A DNA stretch of 57,416 nt from Treponema sp. (GTDB taxonomy: Bacteria; Spirochaetota; Spirochaetia; Treponematales; Treponemataceae): NCBI GenBank assembly GCA_024693045.1, contig JAILLQ010000008.1, forward strand, positions 1-57,416, given 5' to 3'. A program made the position numbers and the translations under genes. Shown piece after piece: positions 26,393-32,228 of the stretch. The notes beneath the pieces were generated by a model, which was not told where the DNA came from, did no database searches, and saw only the letters and a list, made by a program, of their open reading frames with translations. Positions within the stretch are counted from its first letter, which is position 1. Each line of letters opens with the position of its first letter.

Positions 26393-26686
26393 CTATCTTC
26401 TTGCTGTATTAAAAACTGCGATTTGATAAAGCGGAATTTGAGCTTCCCAAGTTCCATTTATATTATTGGCGTCAACTCTATTTCCGTCTAAAACTTTTAT
26501 ATATTTCCAAGTAAATATCCAAAATCCATCTTGTTTGTAACCAATTACATTTCTGTAATGAAATCCACCTTGTAATTTTGAAACTAGTTCTTGTTTTAAT
26601 AAAAGCAGATTGTCATTTGATTTTGAATCTTTGCACCCTGAAAGTGCTGCGAGTAATAAAACTGGCAGGAATAAAACTTTTTTCAT
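26393..26686 (-). pseudogene. Truncated cysteine-peptidase lipoprotein (module A, gene 1 remnant)
   Basis: This 97-residue frame joins the first 29 residues of the gene 1 product (signal peptide, lipobox LAALSGC, KQELVS) to its last 65 or so (HYRNVIGYKQDGFWIF). About 370 residues are missing, including the nucleophile Cys block, so it cannot be a peptidase. The frame is still open and keeps its AGAGGTG ribosome site and promoter, so a small lipoprotein may be made. The C-terminal part differs from module B more than the N-terminal part does, suggesting an older divergence plus a recent exchange. Confidence 0.82.
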
Positions 26687-26787
26687 AATAAACACCTCTT
26701 ACATAAATATTAAATAAAAACAAAAAACTTAAACAATCCACTTTTGAACGAAATAACCAAAGTTCGCAAAAAATAACTTTGGTTCGC
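26577..26787. repeat. Direct repeat (copy A) covering module leader and gene 1 start
   Basis: Counterpart of 23946-24156. The first base differences are single substitutions, so the two copies are about 97 percent identical by eye. Confidence 0.9.
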
Positions 26788-26847
26788 TGAGAAAAAAGGG
26801 GGAGAAAAAAACTTGAAACAAAAAAATAATTAAAATAAACTTGGATT
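26696..26847. promoter_or_regulatory. Divergent control region of module A and the LuxR-type gene
   Basis: Minus strand: the same TTGTTT-18-TAATAT promoter as module B. The inverted repeat AACCAAAGTT/AACTTTGGTT is at 26754-26763 and 26774-26783. Plus strand: TTGAAA (26812-26817), 18-bp spacer, TAAACT, then 6 nt to the ATG at 26848. The inverted repeat is a candidate binding site for the adjacent regulator. Confidence 0.5.
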
Positions 26848-27606
26848 ATGTTTAAAAAAGTTTCTTACGAGCGGCTGATGATTTTATTTGCTGCGATTGT
26901 TCAAATAATCGGGTTCATAATAAGCATTACAATAGAAGATTTTCAAAACTCAATAGTTCCATACGCTGAAAAAACAATTCCTATTGTAAATATTTCTGGA
27001 GCGTTAGTTTGTATTTTCCTTTTTATTTTCAATAAATACAAACTACTGCAATCTGTTGTTTCTTTTGTTCAAGGAATTTTCATGGCATTAAACAGCCAGC
27101 TTTTTTTAGGAACTTTTTTATATTCGCTTGGAGTTGCGCTTCTTTTTTGTAATGAATATTTAAAAACAAAAACCGCAAGAAAACTTATAACTATTCTCAT
27201 AATATGGGTTTTATCCACTGCAATCATTATTAAAACCAATATATACCATTTCCTCATGATTCAAGCATATTCTCTTTTTCTTGGATCAATGTATATTCAT
27301 ATATACCGAACTGTAAAAAAATCGTTTTTGTCACTTTTCCCAATTTCAGAAAAATCCATTTCTTCTATAAAGTTACCAAAAGTCGGAACTGTTTTAAATC
27401 TAAAAGACTACGAACTTTCTGACAGGCAAATTCTTATCATACAAAACTTCATGACTTCTCATTCTTCATACAAAGAACTGGCAGACCAAATCATAACAAG
27501 CGAATCTACAATAAAAAAAGATATGATCGAAATCCAAAAAAAATTAGGCGTCCGAAATTTACAAGAACTAAGCATTCTTCTTTCACTTTATAAAGTACAA
27601 CAATAA
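26848..27606 (+). CDS. Membrane-bound LuxR-type transcriptional regulator
   Basis: A 252-residue protein with about six transmembrane segments (about residues 8-160) and a C-terminal helix-turn-helix of the LuxR/GerE class (about 188-248). The HTH shows SDRQILIIQNFM, SYKELADQIITSESTIKKD and KKLGVRNLQELSILL. No receiver or known sensor domain is present, so the signal is probably sensed in the membrane. It is divergent from the duplicated lipoprotein modules, both of which carry the same inverted repeat, and it likely controls them. The start lacks a Shine-Dalgarno and the mRNA may be leaderless. Confidence 0.85.
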   Translation: MFKKVSYERLMILFAAIVQIIGFIISITIEDFQNSIVPYAEKTIPIVNISGALVCIFLFIFNKYKLLQSVVSFVQGIFMALNSQLFLGTFLYSLGVALLFCNEYLKTKTARKLITILIIWVLSTAIIIKTNIYHFLMIQAYSLFLGSMYIHIYRTVKKSFLSLFPISEKSISSIKLPKVGTVLNLKDYELSDRQILIIQNFMTSHSSYKELADQIITSESTIKKDMIEIQKKLGVRNLQELSILLSLYKVQQ

Positions 27607-27674
27607 CACTTGTTTCTGCTCCACAAGTTTCTCCCCGCAATGTTGGCCAAGGTAAACCAAACTTTTGGGCATAA

Positions 27675-27702
27675 AAAAAAGCGCCCGTACGGACGCTTTT
27701 TT
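27675..27702 (-). terminator. Intrinsic terminator of flaB
   Basis: In minus-strand RNA GCGUCCGU and ACGGGCGC pair (one G-U) within flanking A and U runs, ending in eight U. It lies 24 nt after the flaB stop and could also serve the converging LuxR-type gene. Confidence 0.85.
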
Positions 27703-27725
27703 GCAACTTTGCAAAACTACGCTAA

Positions 27726-28586
27726 TTAGCGGAGCAAGCTAAGTACATTCTGGCTGCTCTGGTTTGCCTGAGCCAACATTGCTGTACCAGCCTGTGAAAG
27801 AACCTGGTTCTTTGTGAAGTCAACCATTTCTTCAGCCATGTCTGTATCGCGGATGCGTGATTCAGAAGCCTGGAGGTTTTCTGCACCGATATCAAGTCCC
27901 TTAACTGTCATTTCAAGACGGTTCTGGTAAGCACCAAGGTCAGCACGCTGTTTGTTGATCTTTTTCAATGCTTCATCCAAAGTACCGATAGCCTGGTTTG
28001 CTTCATCTGGAGTTTCAAGACTCATAATAGATTCATCACCAACGTTGCGGATTCCAAGAGCCATTGCAGACATAGTTCCAATGTAAACCTGAGTTCTCTG
28101 ATCCATGTTAGCACCAATGTGGAACCACATAGAACCTGTAACAACATTTTCACCTGTTGGGCGAGCAAAACGACCTGTCAACATGTTCATACCGTTGAAC
28201 TGAGCTGTAGAAGCAATGCGGTCAACTTCGGCGATCAAAGATGAAACTTCAACCTGAATCTGCATACGATCTTCAGCAGAATAAATACCGTTCGAAGACT
28301 GAACAGCAAGTTCACGAATACGCTGAACGATATCAGTTGTTTCCTGCAAGTAACCTTCTGTTGTCTGGATAAAAGAAATGCCGTTCTGAGCATTTTCAGA
28401 AGCCTGATTCAAACCACGAATCTGTGCACGCATTTTTTCTGAAACTGCAAGACCAGAAGCATCATCTCCCGCACGATTAATCTTTTCACCAGACGACAAT
28501 TTTTCCATGTTTTTTGTCTGGTTAAGATCTGTAATTCCCTGAGAACGCTGAGCGAACATAGCGCTCATATTGTGATTAATAACCAT
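27726..28586 (-). CDS. flaB: Periplasmic flagellin FlaB
   Basis: Core filament protein of spirochaete periplasmic flagella, 286 residues as in other treponemal FlaB proteins. The D0/D1 N-terminal domain starts [14 protein letters not shown] and contains [20 protein letters not shown]. The short central part includes [10 protein letters not shown], and the C-terminal D1/D0 ends [14 protein letters not shown]. No signal peptide is present, as expected for type III export. AAGGAG lies 7 nt before the ATG. A sigma-28 promoter is 60-90 bp upstream, so flaB belongs to the late flagellar class. Which FlaB paralogue (1, 2 or 3) it is cannot be decided. No other flagellar gene is adjacent. Confidence 0.98.
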   Translation of the reverse strand: MVINHNMSAMFAQRSQGITDLNQTKNMEKLSSGEKINRAGDDASGLAVSEKMRAQIRGLNQASENAQNGISFIQTTEGYLQETTDIVQRIRELAVQSSNGIYSAEDRMQIQVEVSSLIAEVDRIASTAQFNGMNMLTGRFARPTGENVVTGSMWFHIGANMDQRTQVYIGTMSAMALGIRNVGDESIMSLETPDEANQAIGTLDEALKKINKQRADLGAYQNRLEMTVKGLDIGAENLQASESRIRDTDMAEEMVDFTKNQVLSQAGTAMLAQANQSSQNVLSLLR

Positions 28587-28647
28587 AGTTTATCTCCTTG
28601 GTGTTATTTACCGTTTGATACTGGGGCTCTCACCACCCGTTACTTTA

Positions 28648-28674
28648 CTATCGGAGATTGCTTTTTTGACTTTA
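28648..28674 (-). promoter_or_regulatory. Sigma-28 (FliA) promoter of flaB
   Basis: Minus strand: TAAAGTCA (28674-28667), 11-bp spacer, TCCGATAG (28655-28648). The enterobacterial consensus is TAAAGTTT-N11-GCCGATAA; 12 of 16 bases match with exact spacing. Confidence 0.88.
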
Positions 28675-28726
28675 GAAAAAAAATTATTTTTTTTTAATTT
28701 ATTTTACTTTTTTGATTTTTTAATTT

Positions 28727-28850
28727 GGGCGCAAAGGCTTTTGCAAGTCGCGTTCCGCAGTTCGCTATCCGCTCAGCCTCCTCAATCCAGTCGCAGGCTC
28801 CTTTCTTTGCGGTGGCCGCCAAAGGCGCTGCTCCATGCTCGGCGCAGAGA
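28727..28850 (+). repeat. GC-rich dispersed repeat, copy R1
   Basis: Begins GGGCGCAAA and ends CGGCGCAG, like the copies at 54922 and 57069, with a diverged middle (GCGTTCCGCAG, CCGCTCAGCC). It is strikingly GC-rich compared with the AT-rich flanks and holds no credible gene. It lies about 50 bp upstream of the flaB promoter. Confidence 0.55.
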
Positions 28851-28854
28851 TTTC

Positions 28855-28888
28855 ATAAAAAAAAGGCGTCGGTGTAAAACCAACGCCT
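28855..28888 (-). terminator. Intrinsic terminator of the TRL-like gene
   Basis: Minus strand: AGGCGTTGGT and ACCGACGCCT form a 10-bp stem (one G-T) followed by eight T. It lies about 20 nt past the stop codon. Confidence 0.88.
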
Positions 28889-28908
28889 CTCTATAAAAAA
28901 ATTATATC

Positions 28909-29202
28909 TTAATCACCTGTAACAATAGTTGTTTTTATTACCAAAAGACCACCAAATAGAACTGTATTCTTTGAATCAACTGTTGCAACATGAGTAACCC
29001 CCGCATCTTTGGAAGCTTTTAACATTGAATTGTTTCCAAAATTCAAGACACCATTAGGAAGTAATCCCATAATTGATACAGCGGTAGCCGAGCCTTTCCT
29101 AGCACCAACTTCTCCACTTCCTGCGGCAATCGGTGTAAAAGTTGTACAACTAGAAAGTCCCAATGTAAGAATTGCAATTGCAACAGCCAACATTTTTTTC
29201 AT
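28909..29202 (-). CDS. TRL-like lipoprotein (97 aa)
   Basis: Small lipoprotein resembling the TRL (tRNA-associated locus) family. After the signal peptide and lipobox LGLSSC come TPIAAG, GARKGSATA and SIMGLLPNG. The C-terminal half is typical: AGVTHVATVDSKNTVLFGGL. The family is often found near tRNA genes, and a tRNA cluster lies 2 kb away here. Function is unknown. The start at 29202 has AAGGAG 7 nt upstream, so the in-frame ATG at 29223 is rejected. A leader hairpin covers part of that ribosome site. Confidence 0.8.
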   Translation of the reverse strand: MKKMLAVAIAILTLGLSSCTTFTPIAAGSGEVGARKGSATAVSIMGLLPNGVLNFGNNSMLKASKDAGVTHVATVDSKNTVLFGGLLVIKTTIVTGD

Positions 29203-29212
29203 AAAAAATCTC

Positions 29213-29264
29213 CTTATTCCCAAACGGAATAAGAGTACTATACAAAAAAAAAGTAGTTATTCAA
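29213..29264 (-). promoter_or_regulatory. Promoter and leader hairpin of the TRL-like gene
   Basis: TTGAAT (29264-29259), 16-bp spacer, TATAGT (29242-29237). The predicted leader contains CTTATTCC and GGAATAAG as a perfect 8-bp stem with a 5-nt loop (29233-29213). The last bases of the stem are the AAG of the AAGGAG ribosome site. Confidence 0.6.
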
Positions 29265-29303
29265 TATCTGAAAAAACTTTGTTTTAATCTTTATTACGAA
29301 ATT

Positions 29304-29708
29304 CTAATGACGATTACAATTTCCGCAGCCGTTTACAATCACGTGAGGAGTTCCGCTTTTTGTCTTATTAAAACGTCTAGCTAAAAGATATTGATTCTGG
29401 GCTACACTTTTGTGGCAAACAGGGCAGCTTCTTTTTATACCTGGTTGGCATTTCGGATAACAATGGGGACAGCCATAAATATAGCAAATCTGATCGTTTA
29501 CCTGACCACTTGTAGTAAAAACTTTGGAAACAAGGTTTTCGCCAGGTGCAAGAATCATTCCACAAAGAGGACACTGAACACTTCCACTTCCAGCTGTTCT
29601 TTTTACAAGTTTTTTCTGAGTCGCCTGATATTTTCGAATATATTCTCTAAAATAAAGCAAAGCCGCAATGATAATCACCGCGGCCAAGCCCATAATCAAA
29701 AAATCCAT
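29304..29708 (-). CDS. Membrane-anchored cysteine-rich zinc-ribbon protein
   Basis: Unrecognised 134-residue protein. One N-terminal transmembrane helix (about 3-20) is followed by a basic linker and three CxxC-type pairs: CPLCG, CPHCYPKC and CPVCH, plus a terminal CGNCNRH. These suggest two zinc ribbons facing the cytoplasm. The start has no Shine-Dalgarno, but the preceding stop codon lies 2 nt upstream (TAG AA ATG), so it is probably translated by re-initiation. Third gene of an operon with the 212-residue protein and the HdeD-like protein. Confidence 0.72.
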   Translation of the reverse strand: MDFLIMGLAAVIIIAALLYFREYIRKYQATQKKLVKRTAGSGSVQCPLCGMILAPGENLVSKVFTTSGQVNDQICYIYGCPHCYPKCQPGIKRSCPVCHKSVAQNQYLLARRFNKTKSGTPHVIVNGCGNCNRH

Positions 29709-29710
29709 TT

Positions 29711-30349
29711 CTAGTTTTCAGTTTTTACCTGTTTTTTTGGCAAAATCAATTGTGAACAAGGCAAAGATTCAATCCAATCACAGAAAGTATGCCATTCATC
29801 CAAACGATGACCTTTGCGAGTTTCGTAAATTCCCTGTAAAACCTGGTAATTTACCTGCAAAGTAGCCTTCTGATTCAAACTAGCAGGCAAAAGCTGAATC
29901 ATCTGCCACCAATCATCCTTGTTTTTTCCTTCGTTAAAACGATCTCTTGCGGCATTCATTGTTTTAATCAAAATATCCAAAGCAGCCAGACTTTCGTCAT
30001 TCAAATGCTCATGGCTAAAATCGTCACGAACAAATTCTTTTGCCTGAACCTTGTGCATTGTAGAACATGAATTACGAACGGTACCAACTTTGTAAGTATC
30101 CATTTCTGCCCACCAGTAACGAGGAGCTGTAACATCAAATTGAACAGTAATATATCTTAAAAATTTTGCATGGCTTGGACCGGAACGACTTAATCTTTCC
30201 ATCAAATCCAAATCAGCAGGTCCAACTTCATATTTTCCACTTTCCGGATTGTACTTACTGTCACTCTTATCCCAAGAGTTAAAAGAATTACGCATTCCAC
30301 GAATAGCAGCTTCCCAGCCAAAAATTTCTGTTTTTTCAATTAAAATCAT
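29711..30349 (-). CDS. Conserved hypothetical protein (212 aa)
   Basis: Not recognised with confidence. It is soluble and rich in Trp (FGWEAAIRGMRNSFNSWD, RYWWAEMD, DDWWQMIQ). The central block HAKFLRYITVQFDVTAPRYW then NSCSTMHKV resembles proteins seen in phage and gut-bacterial contigs and faintly recalls the fold pattern of ThyX, but no FAD/dUMP signature is present, so no enzymatic call is made. AGGA precedes the ATG. It sits 17 nt after the HdeD-like gene and 2 nt before the zinc-ribbon gene. Confidence 0.7.
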   Translation of the reverse strand: MILIEKTEIFGWEAAIRGMRNSFNSWDKSDSKYNPESGKYEVGPADLDLMERLSRSGPSHAKFLRYITVQFDVTAPRYWWAEMDTYKVGTVRNSCSTMHKVQAKEFVRDDFSHEHLNDESLAALDILIKTMNAARDRFNEGKNKDDWWQMIQLLPASLNQKATLQVNYQVLQGIYETRKGHRLDEWHTFCDWIESLPCSQLILPKKQVKTEN

Positions 30350-30366
30350 TTTTTTATCCTAATATT

Positions 30367-30948
30367 TTATTCGTTGCTTTTTTCCAAATCGCCAGAAATA
30401 TCATCCATCACTTCGATAGGTTCCTGAACTTCAGGACGATTTTTTATATAAAAGAAAATGTAAGAGGCTCCAATTAAGATGATAACAATTCCACCGATTC
30501 TGATAAGAGAAGTTCCTACCTTAATAGGTATAATAATCATAATTGCAGCGATAACTATAGAAATCAAAGCCTCAAGAACGAATTGTTTTCTATCTAAAGA
30601 AGAATCCCGTAGCTTACCAATAGAAAAAAGCAAAAGACCAGAGCCCACAAGCAGGTAAAAAGCCAAAACATAAAGCATTATGCTCCACATAACAGCAGCA
30701 AAACGCAATGGCAAGAAAAGAGCAAGAAGACCAACTACAATACTCATCATACCGCGGATCAAAACTGAATATTGGAAAGTTGTATCAGGAAAAAGCTTTC
30801 GAGTATACAAAAGCTGATACATACCATTCAGAAAAGCTTCAATTCCAAGAAGAATAACAACCGCCTTAATACATCCCTCTGGCCAAGCCAACATAAAAAG
30901 CCCCGCAACAGCAAGAATTACCCCGAGAAAAAGACTGTTTTTCTTCAT
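30367..30948 (-). CDS. HdeD/DUF308-family membrane protein
   Basis: 193-residue integral membrane protein with six predicted helices in two repeats of three (about 5-165) and an acidic cytoplasmic tail (EPIEVMDDISGDLEKSNE). The repeats show VLLGIEAFLNGMYQL and LYVLAFYLLVGSGLL, typical of DUF308. In E. coli HdeD is linked to acid resistance; the biochemical role is unknown. AGAGGTG precedes the ATG, and a TTGCTA-16-TATAAT promoter with a TG-type extension is at 31004-30977. It is the first gene of a three-gene operon. Confidence 0.82.
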   Translation of the reverse strand: MKKNSLFLGVILAVAGLFMLAWPEGCIKAVVILLGIEAFLNGMYQLLYTRKLFPDTTFQYSVLIRGMMSIVVGLLALFLPLRFAAVMWSIMLYVLAFYLLVGSGLLLFSIGKLRDSSLDRKQFVLEALISIVIAAIMIIIPIKVGTSLIRIGGIVIILIGASYIFFYIKNRPEVQEPIEVMDDISGDLEKSNE

Positions 30949-30976
30949 AACTCACCTCTTTTTTAAACTTTCTACA

Positions 30977-31004
30977 ATTATACACAATTTCATATCATTA
31001 GCAA
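30977..31004 (-). promoter_or_regulatory. Promoter of the HdeD-like operon
   Basis: TTGCTA (31004-30999), 16-bp spacer, TATAAT (30982-30977) preceded by TGTG. Confidence 0.65.
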
Positions 31005-31069
31005 ACTCATTTGCAAGCCTCCCCCCAAAAATAAATTTACTTTTTTTTAAAGAATTTTAAGAATTACAG

Positions 31070-31098
31070 TTGACACTAAATGCAATTTCTTATATTTT
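31070..31098 (+). promoter_or_regulatory. Promoter of the tRNA cluster
   Basis: Perfect TTGACA (31070-31075), 17-bp spacer, TATTTT (31093-31098), 17 nt before the first tRNA. Confidence 0.65.
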
Positions 31099-31115
31099 AC
31101 TAATACATCTTTTTT

Positions 31116-31201
31116 GGAGCGATACCAAAGCGGTCGTACTGGGGCGGTCTTGAAAACCGTTGTGGGGCAACTCACCGGGGGTTCGAATCCCTCTCGCTCC
31201 G
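31116..31201 (+). tRNA. tRNA-Ser (TGA)
   Basis: Acceptor GGAGCGA pairs with TCGCTCC. Anticodon loop CTTGAAA gives TGA. A long variable arm (TGTGGGGCAACTCACC) and the T arm GGGGGTTCGAATCCC complete a class II serine tRNA. CCA is not encoded. Confidence 0.96.
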
Positions 31202-31207
31202 ATAGCT

Positions 31208-31292
31208 GGAGGTGTGGTAGAGCGGTAATACAACGGATTGCTAATCCGTCAGTTCCGAAAGGGCTGGGCAGGTTCAACTCCTGTCGCCTCCG
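31208..31292 (+). tRNA. tRNA-Ser (GCT)
   Basis: Acceptor GGAGGTG pairs with CGCCTCC. Anticodon loop TTGCTAA gives GCT. It has a long variable arm and T loop GTTCAACTC. It lies 6 nt after the first tRNA and is co-transcribed with it. Confidence 0.95.
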
Positions 31293-31329
31293 ATATACCC
31301 AACAACTGCAGCTGGCAATACTTAGGTAT

Positions 31330-31404
31330 GAGATTGTAGCTCAGTTGGATTAGAGCGCCACCCTGCGGAGGTGGAGGTCGCACGTTCGAATCGTGTCAGT
31401 CTCA
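31330..31404 (+). tRNA. tRNA-Arg (GCG)
   Basis: Acceptor GAGATTG pairs with CAGTCTC, discriminator A. Anticodon stem CCACC/GGTGG holds loop CTGCGGA, anticodon GCG, which reads CGC and CGU. The D loop has the arginine identity base A20. Most bacteria use an ACG (inosine) tRNA for these codons, so GCG is unusual. From CGAATCGTG in the T loop to the 3' end, plus the terminator, the sequence is repeated three more times downstream. Confidence 0.93.
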
Positions 31405-32158
31405 ACAAAAAAACTCGTCATTCTACCGACGAGTTTTTTTTTATTTAACAAGCATAAACTATTCCAACGCACGATTCGAAACGGAGTGAACGACCCTAAA
31501 AAGGCGAGCAGTGCGGAGCGTTTTTAGGGTAAACTCGCCATGGACGGCGAGTTTAGTGAACGCAGGCGCCGCAGAGGGAACAAACACGATGTTTGTGACC
31601 GTCGCGGCGAATCGTGTCAGTCTCAACAAAAAACTCGTCATTCTACCGACGAGTTTTTTTATTTAACCAAACAAAACATTTCCAAAGCACGATTCGAAAC
31701 GGAGTGAACGACCCTAAAAAGGCGAGCAGTGCGGAGCGTTTTTAGGGTAAACTCGCCACGGACGGCGAGTTTAGTGAACGCAGGCGCCGCAGAGGGAACA
31801 AACACGATGTTTGTGACCGTCGCGGCGAATCGTGTCAGTCTCAATAAAAAACTCGTCATTCTACCGACGAGTTTTTTTTATTTAACCAACCAAATACATA
31901 CCAACGCACGATTCGAAACGAAGTGAACGACCCTAAAAAGGCGAGCAGTGCGGAGCGTTTTTAGGGTAAACTCGCCACGGACGGCGAATTTAGTGAACGC
32001 AGGCGCCGCAGAGGGAACAAACACGATGTTTGTGACCGTCGCGGCGAATCGTGTCAGTCTCAAGAAAAAACTCGTCATTCTACCGACGAGTTTTTTTATT
32101 TAACAAGCATAAACTATTCCAACGCACGATTCGAAACGGAGAGAACGACCCTAAAAAG
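31405..32158 (+). repeat. Tandem array of 219-bp units carrying tRNA-Arg 3'-end duplicates
   Basis: Three full units (31405-31625, 31626-31843, 31844-32062; 221, 218 and 219 bp) and a partial fourth (32063-32158). Each full unit holds a terminator hairpin, a 20-25 bp variable window, a palindrome-rich core of about 150 bp and finally CGAATCGTGTCAGTCTCA, an exact copy of the tRNA-Arg 3' end. The core is bounded by CACGATTCG and CGAATCGTG and contains three more inverted repeats: CCCTAAAAA/TTTTTAGGG, AACTCGCC/GGCGAGTT and ACAAACA/TGTTTGT. AGTGAACG occurs twice per core. Units differ at only a few core positions. The fourth unit breaks off within CCCTAAAAAG. No credible protein is encoded; the short frames on either strand are repeats of the same shadow. 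Apart from this array the 824 bp between the tRNA and the next gene holds only the promoter of that gene. Confidence 0.95.
31411..31442 (+). terminator. Terminator of the tRNA cluster, repeated in every array unit
   Basis: AAACTCGTC and GACGAGTTT form a 9-bp stem with loop ATTCTACC and a T-run. Copies occur at about 31631, 31849 and 32069, each just after a tRNA-Arg 3'-end copy. Confidence 0.93.
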
Positions 32159-32228
32159 CTAATTAATTTCTCTACAAGCATAAATTTTTTGCTTTTTTTA
32201 AAATTCGAACTATAATGACATTTAATAT

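Noticed and set aside
29711..30349. Resemblance to flavin-dependent thymidylate synthase (ThyX).
   Set aside because: Only a loose pattern around HAKFLRY and RYWW is shared; the ThyX RHR...SxR signature is missing.
31459..32078. Repeated minus-strand frames of 60-66 residues in the tRNA-Arg array.
   Set aside because: They are one frame copied by the 219-bp unit, without ribosome sites, crossing strong hairpins and terminators.
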